Shown here: positions 21,347 to 28,974 of the stretch, piece by piece | How the letters are laid out: each line of letters starts with the position of its first letter | How positions within the stretch are numbered: the stretch's first letter is position 1 | Assembly (NCBI GenBank): GCA_023450775.1 | Contig: JAEXGP010000251.1 | Span: forward strand, 1 to 34,176 | Direction: 5' to 3' | Length of the DNA stretch: 34,176 nt | Origin: Actinomycetes bacterium | Lineage (GTDB): Bacteria > Actinomycetota > Acidimicrobiia > Acidimicrobiales > Microtrichaceae | The notes under the pieces: generated by a model | The model's input: only the letters and a program-made list of their open reading frames with translations | The model's database searches: none | What the model was told of the DNA's origin: nothing | Position numbers and translations under genes: made by a program

Positions 21347-22384
21347 TCAGAACGCGTTGATGGCCCGGATCATCGCGTGCAGGCGGGCGTACTCGTTGTT
21401 GATGAACCGGAAGCGGATCCGGTGCATGGAGAGCGCGTCGCCGTCGGCCACCTCGGCGGGCGAGGGCTCGGTCCGCTCGATCCGGCCCGACGCGACGATG
21501 TCGGCGAACTGCTCGTTGAGCTGGTCGAGCTGCTCGTCGGTCAGCTCCTTGGTGAGCCGCAGCACCAGTCGACCGCCGACGTAGCGGATCGAGTCGAACA
21601 CCCGGTAGAAGCGGGTCAGGTGCTCGATGGCGTCGTCCACGTCGGACGTGATGTGGAACAGGTCCAGGTCGTCGCGACGGATCAGGCGGGAGTCGAGGAG
21701 CTCGACCTCCAGGAAGTGCCGGAAGCTCCGCCAGTACGCGTCCCCCTCGGGCTCGAAGAGCACGATCGGGGCGGGGACCTCGCGGCCGGTCTGCAGGAGG
21801 GTGAGGAGCTCGAAGGTCTCGTCCATGGTCCCGTACCCGCCGGGGAACATGACGTACGCGGACGCCTCCTTCATGAAGGTCAGCTTCCGGTTGAAGAAGT
21901 ACTTGAAGTTGATGACCTTGCCGTCGTTGACCATGACGCCGCCGCCCGCCGGCTCGAACGGGAGCACGATGTTCACGGCGAAGCTGTTCTCGGCGCCGGC
22001 GCCCTCGATGCCGGCGGTCATGATCCCCGGGCCGCCACCGGTGATGACCATCCATCCCTCGTCCGCGATCGCCCGGCCCACCGCCCGCGCCGCGCCGTAG
22101 GCCGGCTCGTCGATGCCGGTGCGGGCCGACCCGAAGATCGCCAGCTTCCGGATCGACCGGTAGGGGTCGAAGACGTGGAAGGCGTAGCGCATCTCCTTGA
22201 GGGTCGAGTTGGCGATCTTGAGGTCGCCCCGGGACAGGCCCTCCTTGGACATGCGCAGGACCGACGTCATCAGCTCGAACGCCAGGTCCTGGTTCCGCTC
22301 CACGCCGGCGTCAGAGAGCAGCTGTTCGACGCGCGCGTCCAGCTCGTCGTCGCCGGTCCGGTACCTCGGTCTGCGCTCGGCCAT
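21347..22384 (-). CDS. LOG family protein (TIGR00730-like), long form
   Basis: The 345-residue protein has the LOG Rossmann core in its middle: AIFGSARTG (about 82-90), VITGGGPGIMTAGIEGA (about 113-129) and the signature VMFPGGYGTMDETFELLTLLQ (about 178-198). The PGGxGT and downstream Glu are the catalytic/nucleotide-binding residues of cytokinin phosphoribohydrolases, so nucleotide 5'-monophosphate cleavage is a reasonable guess. About 70 residues precede the core and about 120 follow it. This is longer than the 180-residue plant-type LOG and matches the long bacterial subgroup. The role is unknown; related proteins include molybdenum cofactor carriers. ATG 22384 is preceded by TACCGT. Confidence 0.87.
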   Translation of the reverse strand: MAERRPRYRTGDDELDARVEQLLSDAGVERNQDLAFELMTSVLRMSKEGLSRGDLKIANSTLKEMRYAFHVFDPYRSIRKLAIFGSARTGIDEPAYGAARAVGRAIADEGWMVITGGGPGIMTAGIEGAGAENSFAVNIVLPFEPAGGGVMVNDGKVINFKYFFNRKLTFMKEASAYVMFPGGYGTMDETFELLTLLQTGREVPAPIVLFEPEGDAYWRSFRHFLEVELLDSRLIRRDDLDLFHITSDVDDAIEHLTRFYRVFDSIRYVGGRLVLRLTKELTDEQLDQLNEQFADIVASGRIERTEPSPAEVADGDALSMHRIRFRFINNEYARLHAMIRAINAF

Positions 22385-22393
22385 CGGCCGATC

Positions 22394-22399
22394 ACGGTA
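22394..22399 (-). promoter_or_regulatory. -10 box (TACCGT) of the LOG-family gene
   Basis: On the minus strand TACCGT lies 9 bases before ATG 22384, giving a leader of about three bases. Confidence 0.4.
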
Positions 22400-22518
22400 C
22401 CGGGCACCGGCCCGAGGGCGGTCGCCGGGCCCGCGGCGTCGTGGATCGACCGCTCACGGGCGTCGCCGTGGGAAGATCCGCGCCGGTGGACGACGGCGCG
22501 GTGGAACCCGGCGGGGAC

Positions 22519-22526
22519 GGAGGGGG
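22519..22526 (+). promoter_or_regulatory. Ribosome binding site of the sigma-like gene
   Basis: GGAGGGGG puts the GGAGG core 7 bases before the GTG at 22531 and too close to the alternative GTG at 22528. It decides the start against upstream GTGs at 22441 and 22486. Confidence 0.6.
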
Positions 22527-22530
22527 TGTG

Positions 22531-23151
22531 GTGGACATCAGCGACAGCGGTGCCACGACCCAGGTCGTCGCACGGGCGCCCGAGCGATCGGACTTCGACC
22601 TGCTGTTCGCGCGGACGTACCCGTCGGTCGTCGGCCTCGCCCGCCGGGTGCTCGACCGGGACCGGACGGCCCCCTCGGCGTCGGACCCGGTGGCCGACGA
22701 GGTGGCGGTCGAGGCGCTGAGCCGCGCCCGGGTGCACCACCTCCGGGACACGGACCGGGCGGCCGAGCGGATCATCGGGTGGGCGGCCGACCTCTGCTTG
22801 TCCCGCCTGATCGGCCACCCCGGTCGCGTCGCGCTGCCCGAGGGTGCACGGGCCGACGAACTCCTGCCCGCGGACCTGCTCGAGGACGGCGTCGGCGCCG
22901 AGTGGGACGTCCACGGCCTGGCGCTCTGGGAGCTGCAGGAGGCGCTGTCCGGGGCCCGTCGCACCGACCGCCGCGTGGGCGTGCTGTGCCTCGGGTGCGG
23001 GCTGCCGCCGTGGCAGACCGCCGCCCTGCTCGGCCTGGACCTCGACGACGTCACCGAGCGGCTCGGCCGCGTGGGCGTGCGCCTGGCCGACCGCCGCCGG
23101 GTGTCCGCCGAGGTGGAGAGCCCGCTCGACGCGCGGCTGGGGGACCAGTGA
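22531..23151 (+). CDS. ECF sigma factor-like protein, degenerate
   Basis: The 206-residue protein has a sigma-70 region 2-like start, DFDLLFARTYPSVVGLARRVL (21-41), continuing through helices to about 96. A region 4-like helix-turn-helix follows at about 149-185: VLCLGCGLPPWQTAALLGLDLDDVTERLG, in the place of the usual R-x-x-x-x-L-x-x-x-x-G-x-S-x-x-E-I-A. The conserved promoter-contact residues are weakly kept, so it may be a diverged sigma factor or a regulator built on the same fold. Its stop overlaps the GTG of a single-pass membrane protein by 4 bases. That is the usual order for an ECF sigma factor and its membrane partner. Confidence 0.6.
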   Translation: MDISDSGATTQVVARAPERSDFDLLFARTYPSVVGLARRVLDRDRTAPSASDPVADEVAVEALSRARVHHLRDTDRAAERIIGWAADLCLSRLIGHPGRVALPEGARADELLPADLLEDGVGAEWDVHGLALWELQEALSGARRTDRRVGVLCLGCGLPPWQTAALLGLDLDDVTERLGRVGVRLADRRRVSAEVESPLDARLGDQ

Positions 23152-24308
23152 GCGACCTCAGCGACGTCGAGGTGGTGCCGGATGCAGCCGGGACCGCGGC
23201 GACGACCGGCGATCGCGCCGCTGCCGGCGACGGTCCCGCAGGCGACGGCACCTCGATCGCCGGGGGAGCGCACGACGACGGGCCGTCACCGCTCGCCGCG
23301 GTGCTGGCCGGCCTGGCCGTGCCCGGCCTCGACATGGAGAAGGCGCGTCACCTGGTCCGACTGCGGGCCGGTCGCCGGATGCGCCGCCGCCGGGTGGTGC
23401 TCGGCGGCGTCGGGGCCATCTGCGCGGTGACGCTCGCGATCGTGATGTGGCCGCATCCCGACCCCGAGGAGATCAACGCAGACGGGGACCGCACCACCAC
23501 GACGACCACGACCACGATCGCTCCGGCCACCACGGCGCCGCTCGTCGAGACCACGATCGGGGTGACCACGGTGGCGCCGTCCACGACGGTGCCCGTAGTC
23601 GTGACCACGGTCCCGATCACCACCGTGCCGCCCACCACGATCCCGCCCAACCAGGCCATGACGGCCACGGCGAAGCTGGTGGACACCGAGGGCAAGGATC
23701 TGACCGCTCCCGTCGCGGGTCAGACGGTGGCGCTGCAGGTCAGCTGGAGCGACGCCGACGTCGCGGATCCCGCCTCGGTCGAGGCGACCGCGGACTTCGG
23801 GGATCCGGCGGTCACGCTGCCGGTGACCGGCTCCACCCGACCCGCGTGTGACGGACCGGGCACGGGAGCGAACGGGGTGATCACGGTGCCGTTCCGGTAC
23901 GCCACCCCGTCCGGCGCCGGCGAGACCCGTTCGATCCGCGTCGAGGTGACGGCGTGCGACGGGAACGGTTCGTACGGCGAGCGCCTGCGTCTCGACGTGC
24001 CGGTCCGGGTCGTCGCAGCGCCGGCCGACCGGCGCGTCGTGGTGGTCGGCGGCGGTGACGGGCGGTCGCCCGACGCCGCCGAGGTGCTCGCGGGGAGCGA
24101 GGTCGTGGCGCCACGGCTGCCGGACCTGACGCAGGTCCTGCCCGACGGCGCCACGCGGGCGACGGTCGCCACGATCCGGTCGAACTACTCCGGGCCCGTG
24201 TTCCTGCGCTGGGGCACGTCCTGCCAGCAGTCGAAGGACCCCGTGAGCGCGGGCAGCTCCACGGTCACGCTGCCCCTGACGCCCGGACCGTCCGCCTGCC
24301 CCGCGTAG
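23148..24308 (+). CDS. Single-pass membrane protein with Thr/Pro-rich linker and beta-rich extracellular part
   Basis: The 386-residue protein has an acidic/Ala-rich cytoplasmic N-terminus (1-60), a basic stretch KARHLVRLRAGRRMRRRR (65-82), one membrane helix VVLGGVGAICAVTLAIVMW (83-101), a Thr/Pro/Val-rich linker (116-167) with eight consecutive Thr, and a beta-rich region (170-386) with several Cys in DG-rich settings (CDGPG, ACDGNG, SCQQS). The positive-inside rule places the C-terminus outside. It occupies the anti-sigma position next to the sigma-like gene, but I see no zinc anti-sigma HxxxCxxC motif, so regulation of that protein is inference. The linker is a common wall-spanning spacer in actinobacteria. 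Confidence 0.72.
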   Translation: MSDLSDVEVVPDAAGTAATTGDRAAAGDGPAGDGTSIAGGAHDDGPSPLAAVLAGLAVPGLDMEKARHLVRLRAGRRMRRRRVVLGGVGAICAVTLAIVMWPHPDPEEINADGDRTTTTTTTTIAPATTAPLVETTIGVTTVAPSTTVPVVVTTVPITTVPPTTIPPNQAMTATAKLVDTEGKDLTAPVAGQTVALQVSWSDADVADPASVEATADFGDPAVTLPVTGSTRPACDGPGTGANGVITVPFRYATPSGAGETRSIRVEVTACDGNGSYGERLRLDVPVRVVAAPADRRVVVVGGGDGRSPDAAEVLAGSEVVAPRLPDLTQVLPDGATRATVATIRSNYSGPVFLRWGTSCQQSKDPVSAGSSTVTLPLTPGPSACPA

Positions 24309-24341
24309 CGCACGAGTCCGGGGTGCTCCGGGCCGTCCCGC

Positions 24342-26723
24342 TCAGGCCGCCGACACGGGCGTCGGGTCGTCCACCCGGCCGTAGAGCGTGGTGCGTTGCA
24401 CCAGCGTCCGCCCGAGGGGTTCGAGCATGGCGCGGAAGTCCTCGGCGCTGGCCATCGTGCCGTGCTCGGCACCGGCGGCCCGGCTGATGTTCTCGTCCAT
24501 CAGCGTGCCGCCGAGGTCGTCGACGCCGGCCTGCAGCAGCTGCGACACGCCCGGCAGCCCGAGCTTCACCCACGACGCCTGCACGTGGTCGATGTCGGCG
24601 CGGTACGTGATCCGGGCCACCGCGTGCATCAACACGACCTCCCGGAACGTCGGGCCGCGCCGAGAACGGTGCTGCAGGTACAGCGGGGCAGCCATGTGCA
24701 CGAACGGCAGGCCGACGAACTCGGTGAAGCCGCCGGTCTCGCGTTGGAGGGCCCTGGTCGCCAGCAGGTGCCGGGCCCAGCTGCGCGGGTGCTCGACGGT
24801 GCCGAACATGATCGTCACGTTGCTGTTGAGCCCCACGGAGTGCGCGGTGCGGTGCGCCTCCAACCACTCCTCGGTGTTGATCTTGTCGGGGCAGATCACG
24901 GCCCGGACCTCGTCGTCCAGGATCTCGGCCGCGGTGCCCGGCAACGTGCGGAGCCCGGCCTCCTTGAGGCGGGTGAGGTAGTCGGCGAGCGGTTCGCCCA
25001 GACGGCGAGCGCCTTCGGTCACCTCCAGCGCGGTGAACCCGTGGACGTGCATGTCGGGCACCGCGTCCTTCACGGCGCGGGCGACGTCGATGTAGTAGTC
25101 GCCGTCGAAGTCGGGGTGGATGCCGCCCTGCAGGCAGACCTCGGTGGCGCCCTCGGCCGCCGCCTCGACGGCGCGCTGCGCGATGTCGTCGAGCGTCAGC
25201 AGGTAGGGGTTCCCGCGCAGGTTGAGGCTCAACGGGCCCTTGGAGAACCCGCAGAACCGGCACTTGAACGTGCAGACGTTCGTGTAGTTGATGTTGCGGT
25301 TGCGGACGTAGGTGACGTCGTCGCCGACCAGCTCGCGCCGCAGGTCGTCCGCGACGGCCGCGATCGCGGCGACCTCGGGGCCGCGGGCGGCGAACAGCGT
25401 GAGGATCTCGTCCTCGCCGACCTCCTGACCGGCGCGCACGCCGTCGAGCACCTCCGCGACCGCGCCGGTGATGCGGTCCGACGGCGCGGGCACCAGCACC
25501 GGGGGAGCGACGGGCGCACCCGAGTACCACTGCGTGGAGCGGGGACCGACCAGCGTGACCTCGGCATCGTCGCCCACCGGGGTGATCGCCGCGACCTTCT
25601 GCCGGAACTGCGCGCCCGGGTCGTCGCGACCCAGGCCCTCGGCGTCGGAGCGGTCGAGCACGGCGAAGTGGAGGCCCTCGTCGAGCCACCGCCGGGGCTC
25701 CAGCGCGAACTCGGGGTGCACGGTCAGCCGAGGGGCGAGCGCGAAGCCGCGGGCCTCGGTGACGATCCGCAGCCGGTCGAGGTCCGGCCATGGACGCTCG
25801 GGGTTCACGTGATCCGCGGTGACCGGCGAGACGCCGCCCCAGTCGTCGATGCCGGCGTCCAGCAGCACGCCGAAGTCGTCGGAGAGGTTCGGCGGGGCCT
25901 GCAGGTGGATCTCGGGCGGGAGGATGAGGCGGGCCAGGGCGATGGCGTCCAGGTAGACGTCGGGCGGGCACGGCGGGGCCAGGTGCATGGCGGTGCCGTC
26001 CTTGGGCAGGAAGTTCTGGACGATCACCTCCTGCACGTGGCCGTGCCGGCCGTGCGACTCGGCGATGGCCACCAGCGCGTCGATCCGGTCCTGCCGGGAC
26101 TCGCCGATGCCCACGAGGATCCCGGTGGTGAACGGGATGGCGAGCTCGCCGGCGGCCTCGAGCGTGGCCAGCCGCCTGGCCGGCACCTTGTCGGGCGCGC
26201 CGCGGTGGGCGGGCAGGTCGCCGTTGAGCGACTCGATCATCATCCCCTGCGAGGGCGACACCGTCCGGAGCAGGGCCAGGTCCTCGTGCGACAGCGCGCC
26301 GGCGTTGGCGTGCGGGAGCAGGCCGGTCTCGTCCAGCACCAGCCGGCACATGGCGGCGAGGTACTCGACGGTCGAGGAGTAGCCCCGCTCGGCCAGCCAC
26401 TCCCGGGCGACCGGGTAGCGGTCCTCGGGCGCCTCGCCCAGCGTGAACAGCGCCTCGTGGCAGCCCCGGCGGGCGCCCTGCCGAGCGATGCGCAGCACCT
26501 CCTCGGGCGACAGGAACGGCGACTCGAGCCGGGCCGGGGGCTGGGCGAACGTGCAGTAGCCGCAGCGGTCGCGGCACAGCATCGTGAGCGGGATGAACAC
26601 CTTGGGCGAGTACGTCACCCGGGTGCCGTGGGCGGCGTCGCGGACGGCACGCGCCCGCGCCATCAGCTCCTCGAGCGGCAGGTCGGCGAGCTCGCGCGGG
26701 GACGTGTCCAGCAGGTCGGTCAT
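24342..26723 (-). CDS. fbiC: FO synthase, fused CofG-CofH (FbiC)
   Basis: The 793-residue protein makes 7,8-didemethyl-8-hydroxy-5-deazariboflavin (FO), the chromophore of coenzyme F420, from tyrosine and a flavin precursor. It has two radical SAM halves. The CofG-like half carries CxxxCxxC at Cys50, Cys54, Cys57 (CRDRCGYC) and the CofH-like half at Cys484, Cys488, Cys491 (CTFKCRFC). Both clusters are complete and the length matches the actinobacterial fusion. ATG 26723 overlaps the HxlR gene stop by 4 bases and has a GAAAGGGAAG site (26728-26737) just upstream. F420 made by this enzyme could serve the Ddn-like protein at 3941-4426. The other F420 genes are not in the window. Confidence 0.96.
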   Translation of the reverse strand: MTDLLDTSPRELADLPLEELMARARAVRDAAHGTRVTYSPKVFIPLTMLCRDRCGYCTFAQPPARLESPFLSPEEVLRIARQGARRGCHEALFTLGEAPEDRYPVAREWLAERGYSSTVEYLAAMCRLVLDETGLLPHANAGALSHEDLALLRTVSPSQGMMIESLNGDLPAHRGAPDKVPARRLATLEAAGELAIPFTTGILVGIGESRQDRIDALVAIAESHGRHGHVQEVIVQNFLPKDGTAMHLAPPCPPDVYLDAIALARLILPPEIHLQAPPNLSDDFGVLLDAGIDDWGGVSPVTADHVNPERPWPDLDRLRIVTEARGFALAPRLTVHPEFALEPRRWLDEGLHFAVLDRSDAEGLGRDDPGAQFRQKVAAITPVGDDAEVTLVGPRSTQWYSGAPVAPPVLVPAPSDRITGAVAEVLDGVRAGQEVGEDEILTLFAARGPEVAAIAAVADDLRRELVGDDVTYVRNRNINYTNVCTFKCRFCGFSKGPLSLNLRGNPYLLTLDDIAQRAVEAAAEGATEVCLQGGIHPDFDGDYYIDVARAVKDAVPDMHVHGFTALEVTEGARRLGEPLADYLTRLKEAGLRTLPGTAAEILDDEVRAVICPDKINTEEWLEAHRTAHSVGLNSNVTIMFGTVEHPRSWARHLLATRALQRETGGFTEFVGLPFVHMAAPLYLQHRSRRGPTFREVVLMHAVARITYRADIDHVQASWVKLGLPGVSQLLQAGVDDLGGTLMDENISRAAGAEHGTMASAEDFRAMLEPLGRTLVQRTTLYGRVDDPTPVSAA

Positions 26724-27241
26724 CCGGCTTCCCTTTCGGAGCGGCCGGGTCCCGGCCGGCTCGCGATGTCGGTGGGGGTGAAGTCCCGGTCGCAGGTCGG
26801 GCAGTGGAACCCGAGGTCGATCTCGGTCCCGCAGGGCTCGTGGACGAGGAGGGTGGGAGGTCCGTCCGGTCCGCTCAGCCACCGGTCGCCCCACTGCATG
26901 AGGGCGACCAGGATCGGCGAGAGCTGCAGGCCCATCGCCGTCAGGCGGTACTCGTCGCGGGGCGGGTGGTCCTGGTAGCGCCGCCGGGTCAGCACGCCGG
27001 CGTCGACGAGCTTGCGGAGCCGGTCGGCGAGCACCGCTCGGGGGATCTCCAGGTCGCGGCGCAGCTCGTCGAAGCGACGGAGCCCCCGGAAGGCGTCGCG
27101 CAGAATGAGGATCGTCCACCGGTCGCCCACGATGTCGAGCGATCGTGCGATCGAGCACGCCGCGTCTTCCGCGGGCGTGTCCTCGACGGCCCGGGCGTGG
27201 TGCGTGCCGTCGTGGGCAGGGAGGTCCTGGGCCATCGCCAC
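26720..27241 (-). CDS. HxlR family transcriptional regulator
   Basis: The 173-residue protein is a winged-helix HxlR regulator: AACSIARSLDIVGDRWTILILRDAF with the family's N-terminal Cys and W-T-I-L-I-L core, then FDELRRDLEIPRAVLADRLRKLVDAGVLTRR for the recognition helix and wing. The C-terminus adds a possible zinc knuckle (CGT...CPTC). HxlR proteins sense thiol-reactive or quinone-like compounds. GTG 27241 is preferred because a -10 box lies 7 bases upstream; ATG 27235 two codons later is the alternative. Its 3' end overlaps the FO synthase gene by 4 bases, so the two are one operon. A perfect palindrome in the short divergent region is the likely operator. Confidence 0.87.
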   Translation of the reverse strand: MAMAQDLPAHDGTHHARAVEDTPAEDAACSIARSLDIVGDRWTILILRDAFRGLRRFDELRRDLEIPRAVLADRLRKLVDAGVLTRRRYQDHPPRDEYRLTAMGLQLSPILVALMQWGDRWLSGPDGPPTLLVHEPCGTEIDLGFHCPTCDRDFTPTDIASRPGPGRSEREAG

Positions 27242-27248
27242 GCCGGGC

Positions 27249-27254
27249 ACCCTA
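27249..27254 (-). promoter_or_regulatory. -10 box (TAGGGT) of the HxlR-FO synthase operon
   Basis: On the minus strand TAGGGT lies 7 bases before GTG 27241, giving a leaderless or one-base leader transcript. The palindrome at 27259-27275 lies immediately upstream. Confidence 0.55.
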
Positions 27255-27258
27255 CCTC

Positions 27259-27275
27259 GGTTCAGGATCTGAACC
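27259..27275. promoter_or_regulatory. Perfect palindrome, candidate HxlR operator
   Basis: GGTTCAG-GAT-CTGAACC has 7-base arms and a 3-base centre. It lies in the 70-base gap between the HxlR operon and the divergent MmcQ/YjbR gene, four bases upstream of the HxlR -10 box. It could control both directions. Confidence 0.6.
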
Positions 27276-27311
27276 CACCACCCCCGGGCGGCCCGCGCGA
27301 CGATCTCCGCC

Positions 27312-27731
27312 ATGACCGGCTCGACCGCGGACGACGTCCACCGGTTGGCGGCCGCCATGCCGCACGTCACCGTCGAGCTCGGCTCGCAGGGCAACGCGGT
27401 CTACCAGGTGGGCCGGAAGTCGTTCGTCTTCTTCCGCACGCCCCGGCCCGACGCGGTCGACCCCGACACCGGCGAGCGCTACGACGACGTGATCGTGCTC
27501 TGGGTGGCCGACGAGGAGGACAAGCGGGCGCTGGTCGAGGACCCCGACAGCCCGTTCTTCACCACCCCGCACTTCGACGGCCACCGCTCGGTCCTCGTGC
27601 GCGCCAGCCGCTTGCACGAGGTCGACCTCGACGAGCTGACCGAGATCGTGCAGGACGCGTGGCTGGCCCAGGCGTCACCGACGCGGGCACGGCGCTGGCT
27701 CGCCGACCACGGCCTGCCGGAGGACGCCTGA
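27312..27731 (+). CDS. MmcQ/YjbR family protein
   Basis: The 139-residue protein resembles the MmcQ/YjbR (DUF419) family: a short helix, strands around VYQVGRKSFVFFR and VIVLWVAD, then SPFFTTPHFDGHRSVLVRASRL and a C-terminal helix, DELTEIVQDAWLAQASPTRARRWL. Family members are small double-wing proteins of unclear function, sometimes called DNA-binding. It is divergent from the HxlR regulator and may share its palindromic operator. The final codons and stop belong to a 16-base tandem repeat. Confidence 0.85.
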   Translation: MTGSTADDVHRLAAAMPHVTVELGSQGNAVYQVGRKSFVFFRTPRPDAVDPDTGERYDDVIVLWVADEEDKRALVEDPDSPFFTTPHFDGHRSVLVRASRLHEVDLDELTEIVQDAWLAQASPTRARRWLADHGLPEDA

Positions 27732-27764
27732 ACCCGAGGACGGCTGAACCCGAGGACGGCCGGC
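27717..27764. repeat. 16-base tandem repeat spanning the MmcQ/YjbR stop codon
   Basis: Three units follow one another: CCGGAGGACGCCTGAA, CCCGAGGACGGCTGAA and CCCGAGGACGGCCGGC. The first contains the gene's last codons and stop, so the gene end has been duplicated into the 3' region. Confidence 0.7.
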
Positions 27765-27792
27765 GCCGGCGCCGACCGCGCGGCGCCAGGGG

Positions 27793-28890
27793 TCAGGACA
27801 GCTCGCGGGCGCGGGCCTCGAGCACGCCGAGCAGCTCGTCGAAGCTCTTCTCGAAGGCGGTGACGCCCTCGGCCTCGAGCACCTTCGACACGTCGAGCAT
27901 GTCCACCTGGGCGCCGATCTCGGCCCACGTGGCGCGTGCGCCCTCGACGTCCGCGTCCAGCGTGCGGGCCACGGTGCCGTGGTCCTCGAACGCGGCGAGC
28001 GTCGCGTCGGGGATGGTGTTGACGGTGTCGGGCCCGATCAGCTGGTCGATGTAGAGGGTGTCGGGGTACGCCGGGTTCTTGGTCGACGTGGACGCCCACA
28101 GCGGACGCTGGATGCGGGCGCCGAGGGCTGCGAGCCGCTCCCAGCGCGGGCCCGAGAAGGCCTCCTTGGCCATCTGGCCGGCGAGCTGGCCCTGGGCCAC
28201 GGCCGCCTGGCCGCGGAGGGCGAGGGCCTGCTCGGTGCCGACGGCCTCCAGGCGCCGGTCCACCTCGGTGTCGACACGGCTGATGAAGAAGCTGGCCACC
28301 GACGCGATCCGGCTCAGGTCACGACCGGCGTCGGACGCGGCGTCCAGGCCGTCGATGTAGGCCTCCATGACCGCGGCGTAGCGGTCGAGGCTGAAGATGA
28401 GCGTCACGTTGACGTTCACGCCCTCGGAGATCATCTGGCGGATCGCCGGCAGCCCTTCGACGGTGGCCGGGATCTTGACGAAGAGGTTCGGCCGGTCGAT
28501 CCGAGCCCACAGGTCGCGGGCCATGGCGATCGTCGCGTCGGTGTCGCGGGCGAGCGACGGGGCCACCTCCACCGAGACGTAGCCGTCGCCGCCGTCCGAG
28601 CTGTCGTAGAGCGGGCGGAAGAGCCCGAGGGCGTCGGTGATGTCGTCGGTGACCATCGCCCAGTACGCGTCCTCGATCGACGCACCGCCCTTGACCAGCT
28701 CGGTCAGCTGCGCCGTGTACTCGTCGCTCGACTCGATGGCCTTCTGGAAGATCGACGGGTTCGAGGTGATCCCGCGCACCCCGCGGTCGATCCAGCGCTG
28801 GATCTCGCCGTCGGCGATCCAGCCCCGCTTGAGGTTGTCGAGCCACGGGCTCTGGCCCTGCTCGGTGTAGAGGTCCTGCAGGCGTCCCAT
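27793..28890 (-). CDS. tal: Transaldolase
   Basis: The 365-residue protein is the actinobacterial-type transaldolase of the non-oxidative pentose phosphate pathway, transferring a dihydroxyacetone unit from sedoheptulose 7-phosphate to glyceraldehyde 3-phosphate. WLDNLKR (16-22) supplies Asp17, GITSNPSIFQKAI (40-52) is the N-terminal family signature, NLFVKIPAT (135-143) carries Schiff-base Lys139, and VNVTLIFSLDRY follows. Length and catalytic residues are normal. ATG 28890 is chosen over 14 upstream open codons because a -10 box lies 7 bases before it. It lies 84 bases after the transketolase gene on the same strand, has its own promoter and probably works with it. Confidence 0.96.
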   Translation of the reverse strand: MGRLQDLYTEQGQSPWLDNLKRGWIADGEIQRWIDRGVRGITSNPSIFQKAIESSDEYTAQLTELVKGGASIEDAYWAMVTDDITDALGLFRPLYDSSDGGDGYVSVEVAPSLARDTDATIAMARDLWARIDRPNLFVKIPATVEGLPAIRQMISEGVNVNVTLIFSLDRYAAVMEAYIDGLDAASDAGRDLSRIASVASFFISRVDTEVDRRLEAVGTEQALALRGQAAVAQGQLAGQMAKEAFSGPRWERLAALGARIQRPLWASTSTKNPAYPDTLYIDQLIGPDTVNTIPDATLAAFEDHGTVARTLDADVEGARATWAEIGAQVDMLDVSKVLEAEGVTAFEKSFDELLGVLEARARELS

Positions 28891-28897
28891 GCGCGCC

Positions 28898-28903
28898 ACG
28901 CTA
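28898..28903 (-). promoter_or_regulatory. -10 box (TAGCGT) of the transaldolase gene
   Basis: On the minus strand TAGCGT lies 7 bases before ATG 28890, so transaldolase can be transcribed independently of transketolase with little or no leader. Confidence 0.55.
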
Positions 28904-28974
28904 CTGCCGCGCCGGGACCCCCGACGCCGCACCGCACGGGTGGTCCGTGGCGCCGCGACCGCGGCGACGGCGGC

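Noticed and set aside
23491..23650. ACC/ACG-rich stretch as a nucleotide microsatellite
   Set aside because: It is the coding sequence of the Thr-rich linker. Codon variation (ACC, ACG) fits protein-level selection rather than an independent repeat element.
24396..26978. An 860-codon plus-strand open frame opposite FO synthase
   Set aside because: Long antisense frames are expected where third positions are nearly all G or C. No motif is visible and the opposite strand is clearly coding.
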